Notes: generated by a model from the letters alone, not told the origin. Numbered from the stretch's first letter, positions 39,416-48,982 are shown. The stretch: DNA of 64,000 nucleotides from UBA7985 sp038141425 (GCA_038141425.1 JAYQIC010000001.1:186001-250000); one strand, 5' to 3'. Translations and numbers: made by a program.

Positions 39416-41618
39416 ATGACTACAACACGAATCTCCGTTTTATTACCACTTCCCTTCCCCGGACCCTTTGATTATGCGGTCCCCGAGGGAACATATTTGT
39501 AACCCGGAAATGTGGTTCGAGTCCCCCTTGGGCCGCGAACGGCGCTGGGCGTGGTCTGGGACCGGGACGAGACCGCCTCAGAGGTCGATGAATCCAAGTT
39601 AAAAGCCATTACACAGGTCCTATCGGCCCGGCCCATCCCCGACTTCCATCGCAAATTCGTCGACTGGGTCGCGCGCTACACCCTGAGCGCGCCGGGGGCC
39701 GTGCTGCGGATGACCCTGTCTGCGCCCGATGGCCTGCTCCCTCCCACGGCGGAGCGCTGGGTCCGGCTCGCCCCCGACCAGAGCCCGCCACAGGGCTACC
39801 GTGCCACACCCGCCCGCGCCAAAGTACTCGCCCTGCTCGGCGACAGCCCGGAGAGCGCGCTGCGCCGACAGGCCGCGATCCAGCGCAGCGGCGTTTCACC
39901 CACAGTAATCGACGGCCTGATCAAACTCGGCCTCGTTGAAGCCTTCGAGCGTCGCCCCCGTGGGCGCTGGCCAGTGCCAAAGCTGCGCCGTGACACCTTC
40001 GAGCTGAGCGAGGGACAACAGGAAGCCGCCAACCGGCTGGTCGCCGACCATGCGCAGGGCTTTGGCGTCTCCCTGATCGACGGGGTTACCGGGTCGGGTA
40101 AGACCGAGGTTTACTTCGACGTGCTCGACCGGCTGCTCGCCGACCCGGCGAACACGGGACAAATTCTGGTCATGCTGCCGGAAATCGCACTGACCGGGCA
40201 GTGGCTCAGCCGCTTCAAGCAGCGTTTTGGCTGCGCCCCGGCGCTCTGGCACTCGGATCTGACCGGCAAGCAGCGCGCTGAGACCTGGCGTGCGGTCGCC
40301 GAGGGCGAGGCCCGGGTCGTCGTTGGCGCTCGATCGGCGCTGTTCCTGCCCTTCCGCGAGCTGGAGATGATCATCCTCGACGAGGAGCATGACGGCAGCT
40401 TCAAGCAGGAAGACGGCGTGGTCTATCAGGCGCGGGACATGGCCGTGGTCCGGGCGAATATCGCCGACTGCCCCATCGTGCTGGCCAGCGCCACGCCCTC
40501 GCTGGAAACCGTGCTTAATGCCAACGAAGGCCGCTACCAGCGCCTGATCCTGCCCAGCCGTCACGGCGGGGCGACCATGCCGACGGTGTCGGTGATCAAC
40601 CTGCGCGAGGACCGGCCCGAGCGCGGCACCTGGCTGGCGCCGACGCTGGTCGAGGCCGTCGAGAAGCGTTTGGCGGCAGGTGAACAGAGCCTGCTGTTCC
40701 TCAACCGCCGGGGCTATGCGCCGCTGACGCTGTGCAATGCCTGCGGCCACCGCTACAAATGCCCATCCTGCGATGCGTGGCTGACCGAGCACCGGCTCGC
40801 GCGGCGGCTCGTGTGCCACCATTGCGGCTTCCAGTCCAAGTCCAACAACACCTGCACAGCCTGCGGCGAGGAAGACTCGCTGGTCGCCTGCGGTCCCGGG
40901 GTCGAGCGCGTGGGCGAGGAAGTCGTCCGGCGCTTCCCGATGCCCGCGTCGCCATCGGTTCCTCGGACACCATGCAGCGGCATTCCATCCGCGAGCTGAT
41001 CCAGGCGGTTGAGCGCGGTGAAATCGACATCCTCGTCGGCACCCAGATCCTCGCCAAGGGCTACCACTTCCCAAACTGACACTGGTGGGCGTGGTCGACG
41101 CTGACCTCTCGCTTTACGGCAGCGATATCCGGGCGAGCGAAAAAACCTTCCAACTCCTCCACCAGGTCGCGGGTCGCGCCGGACGGGCCGAGATCCCGGG
41201 CGAAGTCATGCTGCAGACCCACGAGCAGGACCATCCGGTGATGCAGGCGTTGATCGCCGATGAGCGTGACGTCTTCTACGACACCGAACTGGGTCAGCGG
41301 GAGATGATGGCCCTGCCCCCCTTCGGCCGACTGGCCGCGGTGGTGGTCAGCGACCCGGACGAAGACCGCCTCGACGCCTTCTGCCGGGAACTGGTCCAGC
41401 GTCAGCCGCGTGAGCCCGAGGATGTCGATGGCGTGAAGGTGCTGGGCCCTGCGGCCGCCCCGATCGCCGTGGTCCGGGGCAGGCACCGGCGGCGGTTTCT
41501 GGTACGCGGTGCGCCGGGGGTGCGGCTCCAGCCCTACCTTGCCCGCTGGCTGGGGGGGCTGAAAACGCCGGGCGCGCTGCGGATGCGGGTCGATATCGAC
41601 CCCTATTCCTTCCTTTGA
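39416..41618 (+). CDS. priA: Primosomal protein N' (PriA helicase), interrupted by an in-frame TAA and two frame breaks
   Basis: 3'-5' helicase that restarts collapsed replication forks. The N-terminus begins at ATG 39416 with ISVLLPLPFPGPFDYAVPEG, a typical PriA start. Codon 29 (39500-39502) is TAA, after which the same frame resumes PGNVVRVPLGPRTALGVVWD. The helicase core follows: GVTGSGKTEVYFDVL (Walker A), IILDEEHDGSFKQEDG, LASATPSLETV and a zinc region with CNACGHRYKCPSC, CHHCGF and CTACGEED. Frame breaks lie near 40936 and near 41076 (CCAAACTGACA, one C missing), then LVGVVDADLSLYGSD to the stop. The repaired length, about 734 residues, is normal. Confidence 0.92.
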
Positions 41619-41765
41619 GGCAGGCACCAGCGGCGGATCAGGCTGGAAATACCCCTCAATCCGCCAATTCGCCCCAAGATGTCACAGAACGCCAGCGTCT
41701 CTGACCAGATTTCGCCTTAAATCGCCCCCAACTAAGGGTCGGTTTCATACAAAGGCGATTTTGAA

Positions 41766-42418
41766 ATGCGCTTCCTCCTTGCCCCCTGCTGCTGCTGGCC
41801 GTTGCTGCGAGCAGTTCTCTGGCAATTGCTGCCGTTACCGTGTTCCGTGCACCCGACCTGCTCAACACCAGCCCGGACCAGGTGCAGGTGCTGATGCTCA
41901 GCGGGCCGTCGCTGGCCTTTGTCCCTGACGAGCAGCGCCTGCGGCTGGCCGCGACCAACCACGACAGCGGCCTGTCGATGCAGCACAGCTTCGATCTCGA
42001 GCGGATCGATCTCAGCGAGTCCGAACTGCGCGGCCTGAAGCAGGAAAGCGGCGAGAGCCTGTGGCTGTATCGGATCGCTGAAGACGATCACCAGCGATAC
42101 CAGCTGGTGCAACAGCGGTTGAACCGCTGGGGCCGGCCGGGGGTGCGAGCGGACTACAGCCTCGACCTCGACGTGATCGTGGCCGGGTGCCTGCTGCCCG
42201 ATGCGCAGGACAAGACCGGCAATGCCGACAAAGCCGGGGCCTTCTGGGTCAGCCTTGACGATGGCGGTAATTTCGAAGCCCTCGCCCACCACCAGTACAA
42301 CGGAGAGCGCGCGGGCGGCGGTCAGCTGCTGCTCGATCCGGGCGAGGAAGTCCGCAGCCTCGACCAGCAGATGCTCAGCGGTCTAAAGGGTCTGCACCCG
42401 GCGCTTCAGCTGTGCTGA
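41766..42418 (+). CDS. Predicted secreted protein of unknown function (frame break in signal peptide)
   Basis: ATG 41766 begins MRFLLA. A break in a CCCCC run near 41782 is needed to join it to LLLLAVAASSSLAIAAV, completing a signal peptide. The remaining ~190 residues are open to 42418: TVFRAPDLLNTSPDQVQVLM, then an acidic soluble domain with two cysteines (VAGCLLPD and the C-terminal LQLC) that could pair. I recognise no family. It stands alone after priA and overlaps the end of the convergent gene by 36 bases. Confidence 0.6.
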
Positions 42419-43147
42419 GTCGGCGGCAGCAGCCAGCAGGGTGAGCGACGGCTCAGCGTCGTTCTGCCAGGGCGCGTCCATCACCACCGTGCCGCAGTTG
42501 TCGGTCTTATCCCAGAAGCCTTCGACCAGCCCCAGCCCGGCCTCAGCCTGCACCTGCCGGGCCGGAACCGGGCTGTGATGAACCCCGGTTTCGAGAATGT
42601 CCTGACACTGCTGGTGAATTCCACCGCAGAGGATCTCTACCTCGGTCAGAAAAGCGTCAGCGCGGAACGCCCAGACCCCGGCGGGGCGGCGTCCGCCCTG
42701 CGATGCGGCTGAGCGTCGGCGCAGGGGCATGGGCAGCGCGCGCCGCTCGCTGAAGGCGTTCTCCACACCCGGAATGGCATGATCAGCGCCCGGACAGTCT
42801 CTGCCGAGGCGGACAATCTCCGTATTCCGGCCGGTCCGCGCCAGCGCCACGGCACTGCGAACCGCGTGGCGCCACGCCAGCGTCGGCACGGCACAGCGTG
42901 AACCATCCAGCAGCAGAACCACGGCGTCCCGGGCCAGCGCCTGCGCGCGCAGTGCTACGTTTATCGCCGGAACCAGCCGGGGCCGCTGCCCCGATTCCAT
43001 CGGCAGCACCCGCGCCGTGCCATAGCCCTCCTCACGCAGAAAGGCCCGTAGCGCGTCGTCACCCTGCCCCTCTGCGCCACCGGACAGGACGGGGCCGAGG
43101 GCGATGGGCAGCACGGGGGTATCGGGCTTGGAAACGAGGGTCAGCAT
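42383..43147 (-). CDS. Divergent sugar-nucleotidyltransferase-like protein
   Basis: A 254-residue frame with a faint likeness to mannose-1-phosphate guanylyltransferases: an N-terminal VLPIALGPVLSGG resembling the ManC nucleotide loop but without the expected GTRLWP, a middle GVWAFRADAFLTEVE like the ManC strand-helix, and a C-terminal GFWDKTDNCGTVVMDAPW. The acid and arginine positions of an active enzyme are not evident. It may be an inactive relative or something else. The start at MLTLVSKPDTPVLP (43147) is preferred to 43210. Its 3' end overlaps the convergent secreted-protein gene. Confidence 0.45.
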   Translation of the reverse strand: MLTLVSKPDTPVLPIALGPVLSGGAEGQGDDALRAFLREEGYGTARVLPMESGQRPRLVPAINVALRAQALARDAVVLLLDGSRCAVPTLAWRHAVRSAVALARTGRNTEIVRLGRDCPGADHAIPGVENAFSERRALPMPLRRRSAASQGGRRPAGVWAFRADAFLTEVEILCGGIHQQCQDILETGVHHSPVPARQVQAEAGLGLVEGFWDKTDNCGTVVMDAPWQNDAEPSLTLLAAAADSAQLKRRVQTL

Positions 43148-43370
43148 AGGGGCCTTGGCTCCGTGTTGTATCGGGTTGAGGGGACGCGACAACGGTATGT
43201 CGCGGATCACGCCCTGAACTACGCAAACGCGGTGCCACGCGATAAGGGATTGAAATTGCTGTTTTTCCCCTTCCGCGAGTGCTATTTTTTTGGCTTAAAT
43301 GAAGAACAAACGTCTCAGAGACGGGAGTCACGTCAAAATGAAAGATGCGCCAACAGCGCCCCGGAAACGC

Positions 43371-43400
43371 AAAAAGGCCCCGGCAATGCCGAGGCCCTTT
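43371..43400 (-). terminator. Intrinsic terminator after tRNA-Asp
   Basis: On the minus strand AAAGGCCTCGGC / GCCGGGGCCTTTTT arms form a stem of about 9 pairs (one G-T) with an ATT loop and a T run. It begins 18 bases past the tRNA 3' end. Confidence 0.85.
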
Positions 43401-43418
43401 GAGCGTCTGATTAACAAA

Positions 43419-43495
43419 TGGCGCGAGTGACGGGGCTCGAACCCGCGACCCCCGGCGTGACAGGCCGGTACTCTAACCAACTGAGCTACACCCGC
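43419..43495 (-). tRNA. tRNA-Asp (GTC)
   Basis: On the minus strand the 77-base gene begins GCGGGTG, whose arm pairs with CACTCGC at 43423-43429 (one G-T pair). The D arm has GTAGCTCAGTTGGTTAGAG. The anticodon loop CTGTCAC gives GTC. The T arm has GGTTCGAGCCC. The 3' end is G-CCA, with CCA encoded. The intrinsic terminator lies just downstream. It is a single tRNA gene, not in an rRNA operon. Confidence 0.97.
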
Positions 43496-43629
43496 GCGAT
43501 TTGTGAGGGGTAAGTAGCCCCGCAATTGCGCGTTGTCCATAGCAAAAACGTCAATCCGGGCTCTCTGCCCGGCCCGTGCACAGCAGCCGCGCAGGGATCG
43601 TATCGGCGCCTGCCTCAGAAAGGAAAACC

Positions 43630-44461
43630 ATGAGACCACTCTCGAACCGGCTCTGCGCCGCTCTGCCAACCCCGACCGTAGCGCTGGCGGTGCTGCTGAC
43701 GGCGCTCGGTGGTCTGAACGTCGGCGTTACCGCCGCCCTTCGCCTCGCCCCTGACCCAGAGCTTTCTGATCGGCTTTAACGAGGAGGCGAGCCACTTCGC
43801 CTTCGTCACCTATCAGACCTCCGAGGTCGAGCAGACCGGCTCGGCCGTGCTCTACGTGCTCGAATTGGAGGGGGATCGCTACGTCGGCGGCACCCCGCGC
43901 GGCTACGGCGGCATGCAGCTCGACGCCGCGGGCGACATCATCAGCAACACCGAAGACGGGGTTGCCGCCCTGCGTGCAGCGCTGACCGAGCCGGGGTCTC
44001 CCCTCACCCGCTTCGGCATCGAGCTGGGAACTATCGACCGCTTTACCTGCACGCCCCCGGTGAAGTCGCAGCCGAAGCCCCGGCGAAGGCACAGGCGCTG
44101 ATCGTTGACGTGCCCGGCCGGGCGTCCGGGCGACGTGGTGCTGGAGATCGAGAGCTTTGACCTGCCCGGCGCGGGTCTGGGGGACGGGCTGAGCTGCCGC
44201 GATATTCTGGGCAATGCCGAGGCGCGGGGCTATGCGCTGACCCTGCGCCGGGATCAGGGCGCCGTGCGGCAGGTCCACCGTGACCGCAGCCTGCCCCGTT
44301 CGCGCCGCTGCCCGACCCACTACGGCATCGCGGCGCTGGTTCTACCCTTTAACAGCCCGGGCGCAACGTCGGCGGATGCCGTGGCGGTGATCCGCTACAG
44401 CTTCCCGGGCTTTGAAGGGCCGGGGATGGGTTATCTCGCTCTGCCTGTGCCGCTCGAATAG
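43630..44461 (+). CDS. DUF2259 family predicted secreted protein (three frame breaks)
   Basis: A signal peptide follows ATG 43630 (PTPTVALAVLLTALGGLNVG). After a break near 43750 the DUF2259-type N-terminal pattern appears (LTQSFLIGFNEEASHFAFVT, LYVLELEGDRYVGGTPR). Further shifts near 44045 and 44115 restore PGEVAAEAPAKAQALI and then RPGDVVLEIESFDLPG. The C-terminus SLPRSRRCPTHYGIAALVL and YSFPGFEGPGMGYLALP matches the family end. The repaired size is about 276 residues. The function is unknown; predicted periplasmic. Upstream is the tRNA-Asp on the other strand and downstream trmFO. Confidence 0.7.
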
Positions 44462-44528
44462 CGGGGCTGAGCGCACCGCTGTCGCGCCGCAGGTGACCCG
44501 CCGGAGATTTGCGCCTAAACTGGCGTCT

Positions 44529-45923
44529 ATGACGACTTCAGACACACTCCACATCATCGGCGGCGGGCTGGCTGGCTCGGAAGCTGCGTGGCAGGCCGCG
44601 CAGGCTGGCCAGCGCGTGGTTCTGCACGAGATGCGCCACGAGGGCGTTCGTTCCACCGACGCCCACCAGACCGACCAGCTGGCCGAGCTGGTCTGCTCCA
44701 ACTCCTTCCGCTCGGATGACGCCGAGGCCAATGCGGTCGGTGTGATCCACGCCGAGCTGCGCCTATCAGGTTCACTGATCATGGCCAAGGGCGACGAGCA
44801 CGCGGTCCCCGCTGGCGGCGCGCTGGCCGTCGACCGCCACGGTTTCAGCGGCGCGGTTACCGAGGCGATCGAGGCGCACCCGCTGATCGAGCTCAGCCGA
44901 GAGGAAATCGACGGCTGGCCACCCGCTGACTGGAAACAGGTGATTATCGCCACCGGGCCGTTGACCTCAGACGGGCTGTCTAAGGCAATCCTCGAAAAAA
45001 CCGGCGAAGAGCACCTCGCCTTTTTCGACGCCATCGCCCCGATCGTGCTCGCGCATTCGATCAACCGCGAAATCGTCTGGGCGCAGTCGCGCTACGACAA
45101 AGGCAACGCCACCGACTACCTCAACTGCCCCATGGACGAGGCGCAGTACAACGCCTTCATCGACGCCATCCTCGAAGGCGAGAAGACGGATTTCAAAGAG
45201 TGGGAGGCCAACACCCCCTACTTCGAAGCCTGCCTGCCGATCGAGATCATGGCCGCGCGTGGGCGGGAGACGCTGCGCTTCGGGCCGATGAAGCCCGTGG
45301 GTCTGACCGACCCGCGCACCGGCAAGGCCGCCCACGCGGTGGTGCAGCTGCGCCAGGACAACCGGCTGGGGACGCTGTGGAACATCGTCGGCTTCCAGAC
45401 CAAGCTGAAATACGGCGCGCAGGCCGACGTGCTGCGCATGATCCCCGGGCTGGAAGCGGCTGAATTCGCGCGTCTGGGCGGGATCCACCGCAACAGCTTC
45501 ATCCGTTCCCCCGTGCTGCTGGACGAGCAACTGCGGCTGCGCGCCGATCCGCGCGTGCGCTTCGCCGGGCAGATTACCGGGGTTGAAGGCTATATCGAGA
45601 GCGCGGCCATCGGCATGCTCGCCGGGCGGCTGGCCGCCGCCGAGATGGCGGGACGGGCCTGCCCCCTGCCCCCGCCAGAGACCGCTATGGGTGCCCTGCT
45701 CGGGCACCTGACCAACAATGCCAACCCCGACACCTTCCAGCCCATGAACGTGAACTTCGGGCTGTTCCCGCCCCCGCCGCCCTTCGAGATCACCGCCAAC
45801 GGCAAGAAGCGGAAGATCAAGGGCCGGGACCGGAAAACCCTGCTCGCGCGGGGCGCCTTGCAGGCCTATCCGGACTACGAGCAAGGCTACCAGTCGAGCC
45901 TGATGACGCAGGAGGCTGCCTGA
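44529..45923 (+). CDS. trmFO: Methylenetetrahydrofolate--tRNA-(uracil-5-)-methyltransferase TrmFO
   Basis: Folate- and FAD-dependent enzyme making 5-methyluridine at position 54 of tRNA. The 464 residues match the family. The N-terminal FAD motif is LHIIGGGLAGSEAAWQAA. Other marks are LVCSNSFRSD with its cysteine, YLNCPMDEAQYNAFI with the catalytic cysteine, ACLPIEIMAARGRETLRFGP and GALLGHLTNNANPDTFQPMN. The start at 44529 fits the family; the in-frame upstream extension is not conserved. Its stop overlaps the next gene start by one base. Confidence 0.95.
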   Translation: MTTSDTLHIIGGGLAGSEAAWQAAQAGQRVVLHEMRHEGVRSTDAHQTDQLAELVCSNSFRSDDAEANAVGVIHAELRLSGSLIMAKGDEHAVPAGGALAVDRHGFSGAVTEAIEAHPLIELSREEIDGWPPADWKQVIIATGPLTSDGLSKAILEKTGEEHLAFFDAIAPIVLAHSINREIVWAQSRYDKGNATDYLNCPMDEAQYNAFIDAILEGEKTDFKEWEANTPYFEACLPIEIMAARGRETLRFGPMKPVGLTDPRTGKAAHAVVQLRQDNRLGTLWNIVGFQTKLKYGAQADVLRMIPGLEAAEFARLGGIHRNSFIRSPVLLDEQLRLRADPRVRFAGQITGVEGYIESAAIGMLAGRLAAAEMAGRACPLPPPETAMGALLGHLTNNANPDTFQPMNVNFGLFPPPPPFEITANGKKRKIKGRDRKTLLARGALQAYPDYEQGYQSSLMTQEAA

Positions 45924-46636
45924 TGCACCCCATCCAGATCCATCCGCTGAAGACCCTGACCACCCTCGGCGCCGCAGGCTTCGGGCTGAGCGCCCTGATC
46001 CTGACCGCGGCTCCGTCAGCGGCTCAGGGCGACAACGCGCTGACCACCCCGACCCCCGGTTCAACCTTTGACTACGCCTGGGACTACGGCCAGATCGACC
46101 GCTTCACGGTGCTGTCGGTCGAAGGCGACCGGCTGCGCTATCGCCTCGATTCAGACTACGAGGGCGACGGCGAGTTCGATGACTGGTCGATCCAGTTCTA
46201 CCAGCTCGGCGGGCGGCTCTGGCTGTCGTCGCTCAATCCTGAATACGCCATCGTTTATGCACCGGTCGCCGGCGACGCCATGCCCACCGAGATCAACGAC
46301 GGCGACCGGTTTATCGGCCGGTTTACCCAGTTCGCCTCCGACGGCTTTGTGGACTGGAGCGGCACCTTTGACGAGGTCCAGACGACCTGCGACTACAGCT
46401 ACCCGGCCGAGCCCTACCAGACCGATTTCGGTGAAACCCGCACCATGGTCATGGCCTGCGAAGACGTGCCGGTCTACGCCGACGGGGTGGCTTCGACCGA
46501 CCCCGAAGATGTCTACACCTACAGCGAAACATGGTCGCTGGAGCTGGGGATGCCGGTGACGCAGTCTTTCGACATCGACCCGAAGACCGGCGCCGCCGAC
46601 AGCGTCTCGCGGCTGGTGGATTTCGACCTGCGCTGA
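45923..46636 (+). CDS. Predicted secreted protein of unknown function
   Basis: A 237-residue frame with a clear signal peptide (LGAAGFGLSALILTAAPSAA, cut before QGD). The mature part is acidic and rich in aromatic residues, with beta-type patterns (GSTFDYAWDYGQIDRFTVLS, YRLDSDYEGDGEFDDWSIQF). Two cysteines (QTTCDYSYP and VMACEDVPV) may form a disulphide. I recognise no family. Its ATG overlaps the trmFO stop (TGATG), so it is probably translated from the same message. Confidence 0.65.
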   Translation: MHPIQIHPLKTLTTLGAAGFGLSALILTAAPSAAQGDNALTTPTPGSTFDYAWDYGQIDRFTVLSVEGDRLRYRLDSDYEGDGEFDDWSIQFYQLGGRLWLSSLNPEYAIVYAPVAGDAMPTEINDGDRFIGRFTQFASDGFVDWSGTFDEVQTTCDYSYPAEPYQTDFGETRTMVMACEDVPVYADGVASTDPEDVYTYSETWSLELGMPVTQSFDIDPKTGAADSVSRLVDFDLR

Positions 46637-46768
46637 GCCGCCGCCGCGTCGCCGCGCCTCAGCCCTGCTGAACAGCGACGATAAGCGGGTTGGCGATCCG
46701 CGCCTGAAACCTTACATCTAACCCACAGAACGCCGTCATTCGGCATGCAGATACTGGAGAGACAGACA

Positions 46769-47374
46769 ATGGCAGCCCCTTTTGAGCTTCCGGCCCTTCC
46801 TTACGACGACACCTTCCTGGCGCCGGTCATCGGTCAGCAGACCGTGCAGCTGCACCACGGCAAGCACCACGCGACCTACTTCGCCAAGCTGAACCCGCTG
46901 GTCGAAGGCACCGATATGGCCGACATGTCGCTGGAAGAAGTCGTCCGCGTTTCCTTCGGCAAGGCCGACCTCAAGGGCGTGTTCAACAACGCCGGTCAGG
47001 CCTGGAATCACATCTTCTATTGGAACCAGTTCGCAGGCGGCGCTTCGGGCGTCTCCGGCAAGCTCAAGGAAATGGCTGAGCGCGATTTCGGCTCCGTGGA
47101 CGGCATGATGGATGCGATCGTCAACACCGGCGCCGGCGTCTTTGGCTCGGGCTGGTCGTGGCTGGCGCTGAGCGACGGCAAGCTGGTGACGCAGGGTGTC
47201 CCCGGTGGTGAGAACCCGCTGGCGCACGGCGCGACCCCGCTGTGCGGCATCGATGTCTGGGAGCACGCCTACTACCTCGACTACCAGAACCGCCGCCCGG
47301 ACCACATCAAGGATGTGCTGGAAAAGCTGGTGAACTGGTCGTGGGTCGGCGAACGCCTCGAAGAAGCGCTCTGA
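46769..47374 (+). CDS. sodB: Superoxide dismutase, Fe/Mn family
   Basis: Converts superoxide to peroxide and oxygen. The 201 residues match the family. Metal ligands are the first histidine of QLHHGKHHATY (His29), the histidine of AWNHIFYWNQF, and the aspartate and histidine of DVWEHAYYLDYQNRR. The second-sphere motif GSGWSWL is present. The metal (Fe or Mn) cannot be fixed by eye; iron is the usual choice in this group. The start at 46769 has GGAGAG upstream. It is convergent with the HNH gene. Confidence 0.95.
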   Translation: MAAPFELPALPYDDTFLAPVIGQQTVQLHHGKHHATYFAKLNPLVEGTDMADMSLEEVVRVSFGKADLKGVFNNAGQAWNHIFYWNQFAGGASGVSGKLKEMAERDFGSVDGMMDAIVNTGAGVFGSGWSWLALSDGKLVTQGVPGGENPLAHGATPLCGIDVWEHAYYLDYQNRRPDHIKDVLEKLVNWSWVGERLEEAL

Positions 47375-47436
47375 ACCGCAGCCGGCACGACACCACCGAC
47401 ACCGCCTCAGACCTTCTGATCAGGGGCTGAGGGCGA

Positions 47437-47784
47437 CTATTTCCGCAGCCGCCGGGTTTTTCGCATACGTGCGTTAAACTCAGGCGGCTGTTTTCGTATC
47501 CACGCGATAAAGCCCTTAAAGTCCGGGTGCGCCGCCAGCGCGCTCGGGCGCTGGAGCTCGGGGTCGCGGGCCAGCTCCTTGGCGGTGAACAGCGCGTGCA
47601 CCTGCTTGTGACAGATGCGGTGCACCCACAGCGCATGCTCAGGCCCGCCGCCTTCTGACTTGGGCAGGAAGTGGTGCTTGTCGATGCTCGGCCCCTTGAG
47701 CAGGGGGCGGGTGCAGATCGGACAGTCGCCGAGGTAGCGCGGGTCGGCGCGGTGCGCGCTGAAGCGATCCTTGGGCTCAGCCAT
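47437..47784 (-). CDS. HNH-type zinc-binding nuclease-like protein
   Basis: A 115-residue basic protein with CPIC at residues 21-24, KHHFLPKSEGG (His37/38) and WVHRICHKQVH (His55, Cys58, His59, His63). These match a beta-beta-alpha-metal HNH fold with a zinc-knuckle pair. No restriction or phage partner is nearby. It starts eight bases inside the end of the squalene/phytoene-synthase-like gene and is probably co-transcribed with it. It may be a small nicking nuclease or a structural HNH relative. Confidence 0.7.
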   Translation of the reverse strand: MAEPKDRFSAHRADPRYLGDCPICTRPLLKGPSIDKHHFLPKSEGGGPEHALWVHRICHKQVHALFTAKELARDPELQRPSALAAHPDFKGFIAWIRKQPPEFNARMRKTRRLRK

Positions 47785-48571
47785 AGCGACCCCGCAGGCG
47801 TGCCCACGTCAGGCGCAGCGGGAAGGTGCGCGCGACCGTCTCTGGTGCTGGCAGCGCCAGCGGGTCGGCGCCAGCCGCCTCAGCCGCGGTGATCAGCGCT
47901 CGTGCCGCCAGCCCGAAACGGAGGACGGGCAGCGCTTCTTTCCGCGGTCGGGGCAGCAGCTCGAGGGCTCGGTCGAGGTGGAAGGCCGCCTGCCCGCACA
48001 GTTCCCCGCCCAGCCGGGCGCGGTCCTCCGACGGCATCTGCTCCAGCTCTCTGCCCTCGGGTCCCGACAGCAGCTGCCGGCCTCGTGCCGCCGCGATCCC
48101 GGCGCTGAACAGCACCTGCATCATCCCGAACCCGGCGCCGACGTGATTGGCGGCGTGGTGGTGAGCCTCATCAGTGATCGACAGCAGCTGCAGGCAGACC
48201 CGCAGCTGGTTGCCCCATCGGGCGGTCGCGTCGGCGCGGAGTGCTTCGATATCGGCGTAGGGCCGAGGCTCGAGATCAAGGCTGTGGGCGTCGATAAAGG
48301 CCCGCACCAGCCCGGGCGCCGGGCGGACGTCTGCGCCCTGTACAGCCTCGTGGAACGCCATGACCGCCGGGTGCGCACGCGGGCTTCCGGTGCCGGTATC
48401 GAGTGCTTCGAGAGCCGCGTCAGACCACCATTTGAGCCGGATCTCACCCAGACCCGGTTCCGAAACCTTACCCGGCGCCAGCGAGACCTCGTGGGCAAAG
48501 CGCAGCCACGCTTTGACCCGCGATGCGGCGTCGGGGTGGGCTTGCAGGATCAGGACGGCGAAGGGGTTCAC
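47777..48571 (-). CDS. Squalene/phytoene synthase-family protein (NDUFAF6-like)
   Basis: A 264-residue all-helical protein of the squalene/phytoene synthase superfamily. Matching parts are LRFAHEVSLAPGKVSEPGLG, EIRLKWWSDAALEAL, FIDAHSLDLEPRPYADIEAL and HVGAGFGMMQVL. The aspartate-rich diphosphate sites of true synthases (DxxxD) are not evident, so prenyl-synthase activity is doubtful. The mitochondrial relative NDUFAF6 is a complex I assembly factor, and alphaproteobacterial homologues commonly sit beside secDF and the Mth938 gene, as here. A role in complex I assembly is inferred. Confidence 0.8.
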   Translation of the reverse strand: MNPFAVLILQAHPDAASRVKAWLRFAHEVSLAPGKVSEPGLGEIRLKWWSDAALEALDTGTGSPRAHPAVMAFHEAVQGADVRPAPGLVRAFIDAHSLDLEPRPYADIEALRADATARWGNQLRVCLQLLSITDEAHHHAANHVGAGFGMMQVLFSAGIAAARGRQLLSGPEGRELEQMPSEDRARLGGELCGQAAFHLDRALELLPRPRKEALPVLRFGLAARALITAAEAAGADPLALPAPETVARTFPLRLTWARLRGRYG

Positions 48572-48607
48572 GGCGGTTTCCGGGGGCGTCTGGGGTTCGC
48601 GGTCGCC

Positions 48608-48982
48608 TCAGACCGGCAGCAGCACGGCGGCTGCGCGGCGGTCTTCGGTTACCAGCACGTTGAAGGAGCGGCAGGCCGCTCCGGTGTCCATGGGGTCAAA
48701 ACCGATGCGGTGACGGTCGAGCAGTTCCATGACCTCGGGCGGCAGAAACGCCATATGCTCGCCGGTGCCGAAAATCACCACGTCGAGCTCGTCAGCGCGA
48801 TCAACCAGCGGCTGCAGCACGGCCGGGGTCAGATCATCCATACTGGCAGCCGAGATCGACAGCGCCTCGGTTTCGAGCACGATCAGCCCGCCTTCGCGGC
48901 GCTCACCGTTGATGCGGAAGCCGCCGTCGCCGTAGCCGTCAACGACGACCCGGCTTTCGCGGATATGCGGTGTGATGTCCAT
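48608..48982 (-). CDS. Mth938-like domain protein (NDUFAF3-like)
   Basis: A 124-residue Mth938/DUF498-type protein: VDGYGDGGFRINGERREGGL at the N-terminus, VVIFGTGEHMAFLPPEVMEL in the core and GAACRSFNVLVTEDRRAAAVL at the end. The mitochondrial relative NDUFAF3 is a complex I assembly factor. Next to the NDUFAF6-like gene and downstream of secF, it fits a small assembly-factor pair; this is inferred from homology and position. The frame is intact. Confidence 0.85.
   Translation of the reverse strand: MDITPHIRESRVVVDGYGDGGFRINGERREGGLIVLETEALSISAASMDDLTPAVLQPLVDRADELDVVIFGTGEHMAFLPPEVMELLDRHRIGFDPMDTGAACRSFNVLVTEDRRAAAVLLPV

Noticed and set aside
39508..39520. GGTTCGAGTCC, a tRNA T-arm-like sequence
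   Set aside because: It encodes VVRVPLG of PriA, and no acceptor or anticodon arms surround it.
43328..43669. Minus-strand frame containing AQLVRVPACHAGG
   Set aside because: This peptide is the well-known shadow of a tRNA gene; the frame covers tRNA-Asp and its terminator.
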